From: Spartobacteria bacterium
GTDB lineage: Bacteria; Verrucomicrobiota; Verrucomicrobiia; Chthoniobacterales; UBA10450
Direction of reading: 5' to 3'
NCBI GenBank assembly: GCA_021325495.1
Contig: JAJPGZ010000007.1
Coordinates: forward strand, 124,001 to 188,000
Length of the DNA stretch: 64,000 bases
Part shown: positions 43,259 to 51,451 of the stretch, one piece after another
Position numbering within the stretch: position 1 is the stretch's first letter
How the letters are laid out: each line of letters begins with the position of its first letter
Position numbers and translations under genes: made by a program
Notes under the pieces: generated by a model
Told to the model about the DNA's origin: nothing
Databases searched by the model: none
The model's input: the letters and a program-made list of their open reading frames with translations, nothing else

Positions 43259-45241
43259 ATGATCGCGCTGAAGGATTCTCTCGGAACGGAATTCGTCGAG
43301 CGCGTCCGCACGATCTTTTCCGACGGCGGCCTGTTATCGAAGGCGAAGAATTTCGAATTTCGCCCACAACAACAGGAAATGGCGGCGGCGGTCGCGCGCG
43401 CGTTGGAGGAAGATCGACATCTCGTTCTCGAAGCCGGCACCGGCGTCGGCAAATCGTTAGGCTATCTCGTTCCGTCGATTCTCTTCGCGCTCGAGCAACA
43501 CAAGAAAGCGATCATTTCGACTTATACGATCAGCTTGCAGGAGCAGTTGCTGAATAAAGACATTCCGATTTTGCAAAAGGTGTTGCCGGTCGAATTCACG
43601 GCGGCGCTGATCAAAGGCCGGCAAAATTATTTGTGCCCGCGACGACTCGAGCGCGCATTGCAACAAGCGAACGAGCTTTTCACCGGCCCGGAGAAAAACG
43701 AATTGCAGGTGCTGGCGGAGTGGGCGGCCACGACGCGCGCCGGATCGCTTAGCGATTTGAGTTTCGAACCGGACCCGAAAGTCTGGACGCAAGTTTGCAG
43801 CGAGCCGCACATCTGCACGAAGAAAACCTGCGGACGCGATTCGCGCTGTTTTTATCATAACGCGCGCAAACTTTTCGAAGCCGCGGACGTGGCGGTGATC
43901 AATCACACGCTGCTCTTCATGTTGTTAGGCGGGATCGAAGAGCAGGAGGAACGCGAGAGCGGATTCCTATTCCCGAATGATTTTCTGATTTTCGACGAGG
44001 CGCATACGATCGAGCAGGTAGCATCGCGGCAGATCGGAATCGCGGTTTCGCAATACGGGCTAAGATCGACAATTCAACGTCTGTATCACGCACGGACGAA
44101 GAAGGGTCTCTTCACCGCCACGCGCGACGCCGACGGTGTGCGACTCGCCGCCGACGCGGTCGATGACGTCGAAAGATTTTTCAGCGCCCTCGATGAGCGC
44201 TGCAAATTTACGAAAGGTCGCGAATTCCGCGTCCGCGCGCCGGATTTCGCGCCGGACACCATCACCGGAAAACTCATCGCGCTGCAGGCGCGCATTTCGG
44301 AAGTCATCCGAAAAACCGAGGACGAATTTCTAAAAGCGGAATTGCAGGAGCTCGGCCGGCGCCTGCGCGATGCGCGCGTTGGCATCACCACGTTTCTCGA
44401 ACAGAGCGCGGACGAATATGTCTATTGGGTCGAGCGCACGGGAAAGATGGGGCAATTCATTACGCTGAACGCCGCGCCGGTGGACATCGCGCCGGTGTTA
44501 CGGCGAATGATTTTCCGCGATTCGTGCTCGTGCATTATGACGAGCGCGACGTTGTCGGTCGGCCGGCCGGACATGGCTTATTTTCGCAACCGCATCGGCG
44601 CGGATGAAGCCGAACCGGTGCAACTCGGCAGCCCGTTTGATTTTCAAAAACAAATGGAGCTGTTCGTCGTTAGGCAAATGCCCGATCCGCGCGACGCTGG
44701 TTACGATGACGCGCTCGCGAAATGGATCGCGCACTATGTCGATCTTACGAACGGGCGCGCGTTTGTTCTCTTCACCAGTTACAGCGCGATGCAACGAATC
44801 GCCGGCAAGATCGACAACTTCATTCGCGAGCAAGATTACCATCTCTTCGTGCAAGGCGCGGGCGTGCCGCGCGGCAAATTACTCGAGCAATTTAAATCCA
44901 CCCCGCGCAGTGTCCTGTTCGGCACGGACAGTTTCTGGATGGGTATCGATGTTCCGGGCGAAGCGCTTTCGAACGTGATCATCACCCGTTTACCATTCGC
45001 CGTCCCCGATCATCCGCTCATCGAAGCGAAGCTGGAATTAATCGAGGAGCGCGGCGGCGACGCTTTCACCGAGTATTCGTTGCCGGAAGCGATTTTGAAA
45101 TTGCGTCAGGGAATCGGTCGCCTCATCCGAACGAAATCGGACCAGGGGATCGCGGTTATCCTCGACAATCGGGTCATTACGAAGCCATATGGGCGGGCGT
45201 TTTTACAGGCATTGCCGAAGTGCCGGGTCAAAATTCTTTGA
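43259..45241 (+). CDS. dinG: DinG-family ATP-dependent DNA helicase
   Basis: A 660-aa XPD/DinG-like superfamily 2 helicase. Motif I is EAGTGVGKS (residues 58-66), the DEAH box is at residues 246-249, and the late motifs include RQGIGRLIRTKSDQG. The iron-sulfur cysteines Cys126, Cys180 or Cys186, Cys191 and Cys197 lie between motif I and DEAH. It unwinds 5' overhang or D-loop structures in damage repair. The ATG at 43259 is divergent from the permease gene, with M1 (43211) between. Four M1 copies lie within or beside it. Confidence 0.92.
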   Translation: MIALKDSLGTEFVERVRTIFSDGGLLSKAKNFEFRPQQQEMAAAVARALEEDRHLVLEAGTGVGKSLGYLVPSILFALEQHKKAIISTYTISLQEQLLNKDIPILQKVLPVEFTAALIKGRQNYLCPRRLERALQQANELFTGPEKNELQVLAEWAATTRAGSLSDLSFEPDPKVWTQVCSEPHICTKKTCGRDSRCFYHNARKLFEAADVAVINHTLLFMLLGGIEEQEERESGFLFPNDFLIFDEAHTIEQVASRQIGIAVSQYGLRSTIQRLYHARTKKGLFTATRDADGVRLAADAVDDVERFFSALDERCKFTKGREFRVRAPDFAPDTITGKLIALQARISEVIRKTEDEFLKAELQELGRRLRDARVGITTFLEQSADEYVYWVERTGKMGQFITLNAAPVDIAPVLRRMIFRDSCSCIMTSATLSVGRPDMAYFRNRIGADEAEPVQLGSPFDFQKQMELFVVRQMPDPRDAGYDDALAKWIAHYVDLTNGRAFVLFTSYSAMQRIAGKIDNFIREQDYHLFVQGAGVPRGKLLEQFKSTPRSVLFGTDSFWMGIDVPGEALSNVIITRLPFAVPDHPLIEAKLELIEERGGDAFTEYSLPEAILKLRQGIGRLIRTKSDQGIAVILDNRVITKPYGRAFLQALPKCRVKIL

Positions 45242-45264
45242 AGGGGTTAAGTTCACTTGAACAT

Positions 45265-47241
45265 ATGAACAGTTCAGCTATCTATCTATTTGTGCAGCGC
45301 TTTCGTCTCTCCATCGCCATCGCCGCGGCTGCGCTCCTCACCGGTTTGGTTTTCGGTCGTTACATCGTTCCAGCGCGACCGAACATCGCCGCCGCAAGCC
45401 CTGCGAACACGTCGCAGAATGCGACTGATTCCTCCGGCCCGTCGCGTTCGACTTCCGCTGCAGCGGCGAAGAGCAATGAAAGATCGACAACTGATAATGA
45501 AGAGGAAAGCGGTCCATCTTCGGCCGAACAAAAAATGGCCGCGCTCAAAGCCGCTTTCAAACGTGGAGGTCGCGGGCGTCACATGCGCGGCGAAATCAGC
45601 AAGCTTACCGACGGGCTCGACCAGAAAAGTGTGAGCGAGCTGGTCGCGTTCGCGGAATCGTTGCCGCAGTCACCCGATAGAACCATTCTCCTCGCTTCGC
45701 TCGTAAGTCGTTGGGCCGAATTCGATCCCATGGCGGCGATTAATTACGCGCAAAAACTTCCGGCCGGCATGGCGCGTAACGCTGCGATCACTAATGCGGT
45801 CAAAGGTTGGTCGACGCGCGACGCCAACGCTGCGGCCGCGTGGGTACAACAACTTCCCCCGGGCCAAATGCGCGATCAATCAATGCACACCGTTATCGCC
45901 GCGGTCGCGGAAGAGGATCCGGCGCGTGCGCTGGCCATTGCGCAAACTCTTCCGGCCGGACGCGGCCGGCAAAATCTTTACTGGCCGATTTTCAATACCT
46001 GGGCCGCGAACGATCCCGCCGGCGCCGCCGCGGCCATCGCGCAATTGCCTAACGACGGCGCCCGCGAAGCCGCCTGCCAGGCCGTTGGATCGACATGGGC
46101 AAATCAGGATCCAGAAGCGGCATTTGCCTGGGCAAGCTCGCTCCCGACCGGCCGCGCGCGCAATAACACCATGCAAAATATTTTGTCGAACTGGGCGACG
46201 AAAGATGCCCCGAAAGCGGCGTCGATTCTCGCGGAGCTCCCGGCTGGTTCGATGCGCGACCAGGCCACGGCGAACATCGCGCGGCAATGGGGACAAAGCG
46301 ATCCGGCGGCGGCGCTGGCGTGGGCGCAACAATTGGACAATGGCAACGGTAAAGCGCAGGCGATGCGTTCGATCTTTAATTCATGGTTACAAACCGAACC
46401 GACCGCCGCGGCCGAATACGTTAACAATTTGCCGCCTGGAAAAGTGCAGCAGGACGCGATCGCTTCTCTGGCCACTCATCTCGCTTCAAGCGATGTGCAG
46501 GCGGCGGCGAGTTGGGCGCAGAAACTTCCCGATGGCACCGTACGCCAAGCCGCGCTTAATAACATCGTCACGCAATGGGGCAACTCCGATCCACGCGCGG
46601 CGGCCGAGTTCGCCCTGAAGCAAAGCGAAGACGATAATCGGCGCGATTTACTGCAAACGGTGGCGCGACAATGGGCGCAATCGGATTCGAAAGCCGCTTT
46701 GAGTTGGGCCGAAGGGTTGCCCGATCCCGCTAATCGCGACGCGGTCTTGCCCGGTATTCTCGCGACCATGGCCGAGAACGACGTGCACGAAGCGGCGCGT
46801 TTGATCACGAAAATTTCTTCACCTCAGGCGCAGGCTACCGCCGCCGGAAATATTGCGTGGCAATGGGCCGCGAACGATCCGCGTGAAGCGAGTCATTGGG
46901 CCACCACCCTTCCCTCCGGACCCGGCCAGCAACGCGCGGTCGAAAGTGTGGTCAATCGTTGGGCCGACAGCGATTCCGGAGCGACGGCGCATTGGCTCGA
47001 CTCGTTAGGCCAGGGCTCGGCGCGCGACGCCGGCATCAGCGCATTCACCCGCCGCATCGCGAATTCCGATCCACAATCGGCCGCCCAATGGGCCATTTCC
47101 ATCGGCAATGAAGGAATGCGTAACACCCAGGTGGAATCGGTCGTGAAAACCTGGTTAAAAGTGAATCCGACGACCGCGGCATCGTGGGTCAACAACGCCC
47201 CGCTGCCCGACGATCTCAAAACGCGATTGCTCGCACATTAA
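45265..47241 (+). CDS. Exported repeat-solenoid protein with about 35-residue repeats (658 aa)
   Basis: The ATG at 45265 (24 bp past dinG) gives a signal-anchor (FRLSIAIAAAALLTGLVFGRYIV). A Ser/Ala/Thr-rich linker follows, then from about residue 130 to the end some 13-14 helical repeats of the pattern W...DP.AA..WA..LP.G..R..A...I, for example MAAINYAQKLPAGMARNAAI and PEAAFAWASSLPTGRARNN. This looks like an alpha-alpha solenoid, as in HEAT or Sel1-like folds. Similar repeat proteins are widespread in verrucomicrobia, but the function is unknown. It lies upstream of the ImuB-like and dnaE2 genes in the same direction. Confidence 0.78.
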   Translation: MNSSAIYLFVQRFRLSIAIAAAALLTGLVFGRYIVPARPNIAAASPANTSQNATDSSGPSRSTSAAAAKSNERSTTDNEEESGPSSAEQKMAALKAAFKRGGRGRHMRGEISKLTDGLDQKSVSELVAFAESLPQSPDRTILLASLVSRWAEFDPMAAINYAQKLPAGMARNAAITNAVKGWSTRDANAAAAWVQQLPPGQMRDQSMHTVIAAVAEEDPARALAIAQTLPAGRGRQNLYWPIFNTWAANDPAGAAAAIAQLPNDGAREAACQAVGSTWANQDPEAAFAWASSLPTGRARNNTMQNILSNWATKDAPKAASILAELPAGSMRDQATANIARQWGQSDPAAALAWAQQLDNGNGKAQAMRSIFNSWLQTEPTAAAEYVNNLPPGKVQQDAIASLATHLASSDVQAAASWAQKLPDGTVRQAALNNIVTQWGNSDPRAAAEFALKQSEDDNRRDLLQTVARQWAQSDSKAALSWAEGLPDPANRDAVLPGILATMAENDVHEAARLITKISSPQAQATAAGNIAWQWAANDPREASHWATTLPSGPGQQRAVESVVNRWADSDSGATAHWLDSLGQGSARDAGISAFTRRIANSDPQSAAQWAISIGNEGMRNTQVESVVKTWLKVNPTTAASWVNNAPLPDDLKTRLLAH

Positions 47242-47243
47242 CG

Positions 47244-48200
47244 ATGAGCCGCGATGCAAGATCGACCGACGATGCCGAAGGCATCATGTCGATCTTGCAT
47301 AAATGGGGCGTGCACACCGTCGGCGATTTCGCCGCCCTCGATAAGATCGACATCGCCGCCCGGCTCGGTCCCGCGGCAGTGCGCATGTGGGAACGCGCGC
47401 ATGGAAAATCGACACGTCTGCTCAAGCTGATCGAGCCGCCGGAATCGTTCGCCGAAACTTTCGAATTCGAGCACGAAGTCGAAACGATCGATCCCCTGCT
47501 CTTCATGCTGCGGCGATTTCTCGAACAAATCGCGCGACGCTTAAACGCGATTTATCTCGTGGCCGAAGAACTGACACTGCGATTGAGTTTCAGCAATCGC
47601 GCCGAATACGAGCGCGTTTTCAAAATCCCGCAGCCGACGAACGATGTCGATCTTCTCTTCCGCATGCTGCACACGCATCTCGAGAATTTTAAATCCGAGC
47701 ACGCCATCACCGCGATCTCCCTCGACGCGCAACCAACCAAACCGACATCGCAACAATTCGGCCTTTTCGAAACTGCGTTGCGCAATCCGATGCAACTTTC
47801 CGAAACGCTCGCGCGTCTCACGGCCTTGTTAGGCAACGACCGCGTCGGCACACCGCAGCTCGAAGAAACGCATCGGCCTGATGCATTTCAGATGGAACCG
47901 TTTCAATGGGCTGGAGGGACGACCTCCGTGTCGTCCCAAACTTTATCTCCAGCACTACGCCGCTTCCGCCCCCAAATTCCGATGTCGATCTTGTTAGATG
48001 TCGATCTTCCAATTCACGTCCGCAGTTCAGAACTCACCGGCGAAGTCTCCGCTCAAACCGGCCCATATTTTCTCTCCGGCAATTGGTGGAACGAAAACCA
48101 TTGGGCGCGGGCCGAATGGGACATCGAGCTAAGCACTCGAGCGGTCGCGCGTTGTCACGAAGATGAACGCGGCTGGCATCTCGACGGCATTTACGACTAA
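47244..48200 (+). CDS. ImuB-like protein lacking the polymerase palm (C-terminal part only)
   Basis: The ATG at 47244 starts MSRDARSTDDAEGIMSIL and gives 318 aa. Its body matches the post-palm part of ImuB: LHKWGVHTVGDFAALDKI (helix-hairpin-helix), RLGPAAVRMWERAHG, FEFEHEVETIDPLLFMLRR, and the YFLSGNWWNENHWARAEWDIE tail. A normal ImuB is about 500 aa and begins with the UmuC-type palm, which is absent here. M1 copies supply MSIL, KID, VDL and others. It is either a natural short form or a remnant. It starts 3 bp after the solenoid gene; ImuA is not adjacent. Confidence 0.75.
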   Translation: MSRDARSTDDAEGIMSILHKWGVHTVGDFAALDKIDIAARLGPAAVRMWERAHGKSTRLLKLIEPPESFAETFEFEHEVETIDPLLFMLRRFLEQIARRLNAIYLVAEELTLRLSFSNRAEYERVFKIPQPTNDVDLLFRMLHTHLENFKSEHAITAISLDAQPTKPTSQQFGLFETALRNPMQLSETLARLTALLGNDRVGTPQLEETHRPDAFQMEPFQWAGGTTSVSSQTLSPALRRFRPQIPMSILLDVDLPIHVRSSELTGEVSAQTGPYFLSGNWWNENHWARAEWDIELSTRAVARCHEDERGWHLDGIYD

Positions 48201-48214
48201 CGAATGCCGCGCGT

Positions 48215-51200
48215 ATGTCATACGTCGAGTTGCATGCCGCGAGCGCGTTCAGCTTTTTGCGCGGCGGAAGTTTTCCCGAGCAACTAGCTGAAGTCGCGGC
48301 CGAGCTCGAGATGCCGGCGATCGCGTTGTGCGATCGCAACGGCGTTTACGGCGCGCAAAGATTCTCCGTCGCTGCGCGCGAACACAACGTTCGCCCAATT
48401 ATTGGCTGCGAATTGTCGATGGAAGACGGCGCGTTGTTGCCGGTGCTAGTCGAGAATCGCGCCGGCTATAAAAACTTATGCGAGTTGCTGACGCAAGCTC
48501 ATCTCCGCAGCCCGAAAGGCGAATGCGCCGTACAATGGAATGACCTGCGCAACTTCAGCGAAGGTGTGATTGCATTTCTGGGGAGCACAGGCGGCCCGCC
48601 GGACGAAAAATATTTGCGGCGAGCCGCCGCAAACCACAGGCCGGCGGCCTGTGCTCCCCAGAGCTCTGAAGCTTGCGCACAATTTTTGATCGACGCCTTC
48701 GGTCGCGAAAATGTTTTTGTCGAAATCCAGCGGCACTTCATTCGCGGCGAGGAACAGCGGAACAAACAACTTGTCGATCTTGCCGCGAAATATCGATTGT
48801 CGATCTTAGCGACGAACGGAGTGCAGTACGCGAAGCCGTACGGGCGCGAAGTGCTGGATGTTTTCACCTGCATCCGCGAACACACGCATCTCGACAGCGC
48901 CGGGAAATTGCTCACCCAAAATACCGAGCGTCATCTCAAGAGCGACCGTGAAATGCGCGAACTCTTTCGCGATTTGCCGGAAGCAATCGAGAACACATCG
49001 CGCCTGGCTGAACGATTAACATTCTCGCTCGAAAACATCGGTTACGAATTTCCCTCGTATCCGGTTCCCGCCGGCCACAGCATGGATTCATTTCTGCGCA
49101 CGATCGTCTGGTTTGGCGCGCAGCAGCGTTACGCATCCATCAGCACGCGCGTGAAACGCCAGCTCGAAGAAGAACTCGCGCTGATTTCAAAGCTCGGATT
49201 CCCCGGATATTTTTTGATCGTGTGGGACATCATCAATTTTTGCCGCGAGCACAACATCATGGTGCAGGGGCGCGGCAGCGCGGCGAACAGCGCCGTTTGT
49301 TTTTGTCTCGGCATCACGCCGGTCGATCCCGTGAGCAATCATCTCGTCTTCGAACGTTTCCTGAACGAGAGCCGCAAAGGCTGGCCCGATATCGATCTCG
49401 ATCTTCCAAGCGGCGATCGCCGTGAAGCCGTCATCCAGGAAATCTATCGCCGCTACGGCAAACACGGCGCGGCCATGACCGCGAATGTTATTTCCTATCG
49501 CGGCAAAAGCGCCGCGCGCGAGATCGGCAAGGCGTTGAATTTTTCACCGAGCATCATTGATCGCTTCTCGCATTTGTTTGCGAGCGGCGATTTTCCGCAC
49601 ACGCTCGAGCTCGAATCTCAGATCGAGCAAGCCGGTCTCCCGAAAAATCATCCGCGCATGCCGGCGTTCGTTAGGCTGTATCACGCTATCTACGGTTTGC
49701 CGCGCCATCTCGGCCAGCATTCCGGGGGGATGATCATTTGCCAGGACAAACTCAGCTCGTTCGTCCCGCTGGAAAATGCGTCCATGCCCGGCCGCGTCGT
49801 CGCGCAATGGGACAAGGACGATTGCGAAGACCTCGGCATCGTGAAAGTCGATTTGTTAGGCCTGGGCATGATGTCGGTGATGCAGGACGCGCTTGAGATT
49901 TGTCGCGACCGCGGCCGACCTGTCGATCTTGCGCACATTCCGACGGACGACGCCGCAACCTACAAGATCATGCAGGAAGCCGATACGATTGGCGTTTTCC
50001 AAGTCGAGAGCCGCGCGCAAATGGCGACGCTGCCGCGCATGAAACCGAAATGTTTTTACGACGTCGTCATCGAAGTCGCGATCATTCGGCCGGGACCGAT
50101 CCAAGGCGACATGGTGCATCCGTATTTGAATCGGCGCGCCGGCAAGGAACCGGTCACGTATTTCGATGAGCGATTGAAACCTGTGCTCGAACGCACGCTC
50201 GGCGTTCCATTATTTCAGGAGCAGATGCTCAAGATCGCGATGGTGATGGCGGATTTTTCCGGCGATGAAGCGGAAGAGCTGCGACGCGCGCTAAGTTTTC
50301 ATCGCTCCGAAGAACGGATGAACAAAGTGAGCGTGAAACTTCGCGCGGCCATGGAACGCAAAGGCGTGGCGCCGGACAAGATCGACAAGATCATTCAATC
50401 GATCTCGTCGTTCGCGCTTTACGGATTTCCGGAATCGCACGCGATCAGCTTCGCCATTCTCGCCTACGGCAGCGCGTATTTAAAAGTGCACCGTTCGCCG
50501 GAGTTTTACGCGAGCCTCATCAACAATCAGCCGATGGGTTTCTATTCGCCGGCGACGATCGTGAAAGACGCACAGCGTCACGGCGTGAAAGTTTTGCCGG
50601 TGTGCGCGGCAAGATCGACATGGAATTGCGCGGTTATTTCAGATGACACGTTTCGTCTCGGCTTTTGCGTCGTGAACGGATTGCGCAAAGAACACGGCGA
50701 GGAGCTCGTTAGGCAACGCGAAGATCGACAATTCGAGTCGCTCGATGATTTCAAACGTCGCGTCGCGCTATCGAAAGACGAAACGCGAGCGCTCGCCGAA
50801 CTCGGCGCGCTGAATTGTTTCGCCAAACATAGACGCTCAGCGATGTGGAAAGTGGAAGAGATATCGCACAACGATTTACTCGATCACGTAATTCTGCGGA
50901 GCGCAGGCGGCCCGCCTGCATTCTCCGGCGACTCGCCGGAGAAAAATCATTTGCGGCGAGCCGCCGCAAACCACAGGCCAGCGGCCTGTGCTCCCCAGAA
51001 TTCCAAGTCGCCACTCAAACGCATGACGATGCCCGAGCGAGTGAATGCAGATTATACGACGATGAACCTAACGACCGGGCCACATCCAATGCGATTACTG
51101 CGCGATCAATTGCCGAATATCTGGCGCGCGATTGATCTCCGTTCCGCGCCGCATGGCGCGACCGTCCAGATCGCGGGCAACGTCATTTGTCGTCAGCGGC

Positions 51201-51439
51201 CGGGCACGGCCAAAGGTTTCGTCTTTATTAGCCTGGAAGATGAGACCGGCGTTTCGAATGCGATTGTCGATCCTGATTTGTTCGAGCGATTTCGCCTAAC
51301 GATTACGGAAGAATCGTTTTTGTTGATCGAAGGCGAAGTGCAGAATTCAGAAAACGTCGTGCTCGTGAAAACGCGCGACATCAAAGCGCTCGCGCAGGCC
51401 GAACAACTCGCCGGCAGCGAGTCGCACGATTTCCACTAA
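48215..51439 (+). CDS. dnaE2: Error-prone DNA polymerase DnaE2 with two in-frame palindromic element insertions
   Basis: A 1074-aa C-family polymerase that acts in SOS mutagenesis with ImuB. It has an N-terminal PHP domain (YVELHAASAFSFLRG), the catalytic triad region WPDIDLDLPSGDRREAV (about residue 390), GRGSAANSAVCFCLGI and GRVVAQWDKDDCEDLG. A C-terminal OB domain follows. Residues 122-149 and 893-929 are encoded by the palindromic element and read GSTGGPP..., LRRAAANHRPAACAPQ in both cases; they are foreign to the family. The rest is uninterrupted. Several M1 copies lie inside (48772, 48798, 49921, 50388, 50611, 50721), and M1 overlaps the stop codon (51438). Confidence 0.93.
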   Translation: MSYVELHAASAFSFLRGGSFPEQLAEVAAELEMPAIALCDRNGVYGAQRFSVAAREHNVRPIIGCELSMEDGALLPVLVENRAGYKNLCELLTQAHLRSPKGECAVQWNDLRNFSEGVIAFLGSTGGPPDEKYLRRAAANHRPAACAPQSSEACAQFLIDAFGRENVFVEIQRHFIRGEEQRNKQLVDLAAKYRLSILATNGVQYAKPYGREVLDVFTCIREHTHLDSAGKLLTQNTERHLKSDREMRELFRDLPEAIENTSRLAERLTFSLENIGYEFPSYPVPAGHSMDSFLRTIVWFGAQQRYASISTRVKRQLEEELALISKLGFPGYFLIVWDIINFCREHNIMVQGRGSAANSAVCFCLGITPVDPVSNHLVFERFLNESRKGWPDIDLDLPSGDRREAVIQEIYRRYGKHGAAMTANVISYRGKSAAREIGKALNFSPSIIDRFSHLFASGDFPHTLELESQIEQAGLPKNHPRMPAFVRLYHAIYGLPRHLGQHSGGMIICQDKLSSFVPLENASMPGRVVAQWDKDDCEDLGIVKVDLLGLGMMSVMQDALEICRDRGRPVDLAHIPTDDAATYKIMQEADTIGVFQVESRAQMATLPRMKPKCFYDVVIEVAIIRPGPIQGDMVHPYLNRRAGKEPVTYFDERLKPVLERTLGVPLFQEQMLKIAMVMADFSGDEAEELRRALSFHRSEERMNKVSVKLRAAMERKGVAPDKIDKIIQSISSFALYGFPESHAISFAILAYGSAYLKVHRSPEFYASLINNQPMGFYSPATIVKDAQRHGVKVLPVCAARSTWNCAVISDDTFRLGFCVVNGLRKEHGEELVRQREDRQFESLDDFKRRVALSKDETRALAELGALNCFAKHRRSAMWKVEEISHNDLLDHVILRSAGGPPAFSGDSPEKNHLRRAAANHRPAACAPQNSKSPLKRMTMPERVNADYTTMNLTTGPHPMRLLRDQLPNIWRAIDLRSAPHGATVQIAGNVICRQRPGTAKGFVFISLEDETGVSNAIVDPDLFERFRLTITEESFLLIEGEVQNSENVVLVKTRDIKALAQAEQLAGSESHDFH
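48578..48661. repeat. Palindromic element copy B, in frame within dnaE2
   Basis: An 84-bp insertion (28 codons) bounded by CTGGGGAGCACAGGC and GCCTGTGCTCCCCAG, with an internal GGCGAGCCGCC arm. It lies between the PHP core segments of DnaE2 and adds no stop codon. Confidence 0.88.
50891..51001. repeat. Palindromic element copy C, in frame within dnaE2
   Basis: A 111-bp insertion (37 codons) in the linker before the C-terminal OB domain. Its right half is almost identical to copy B (TTTGCGGCGAGCCGCCGCAA and on to GCTCCCCAG). The left end has diverged (GCGGAGCGCAGGC). The reading frame and orientation are the same as in copy B. Confidence 0.88.
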
Positions 51440-51451
51440 GATCGACATCTG

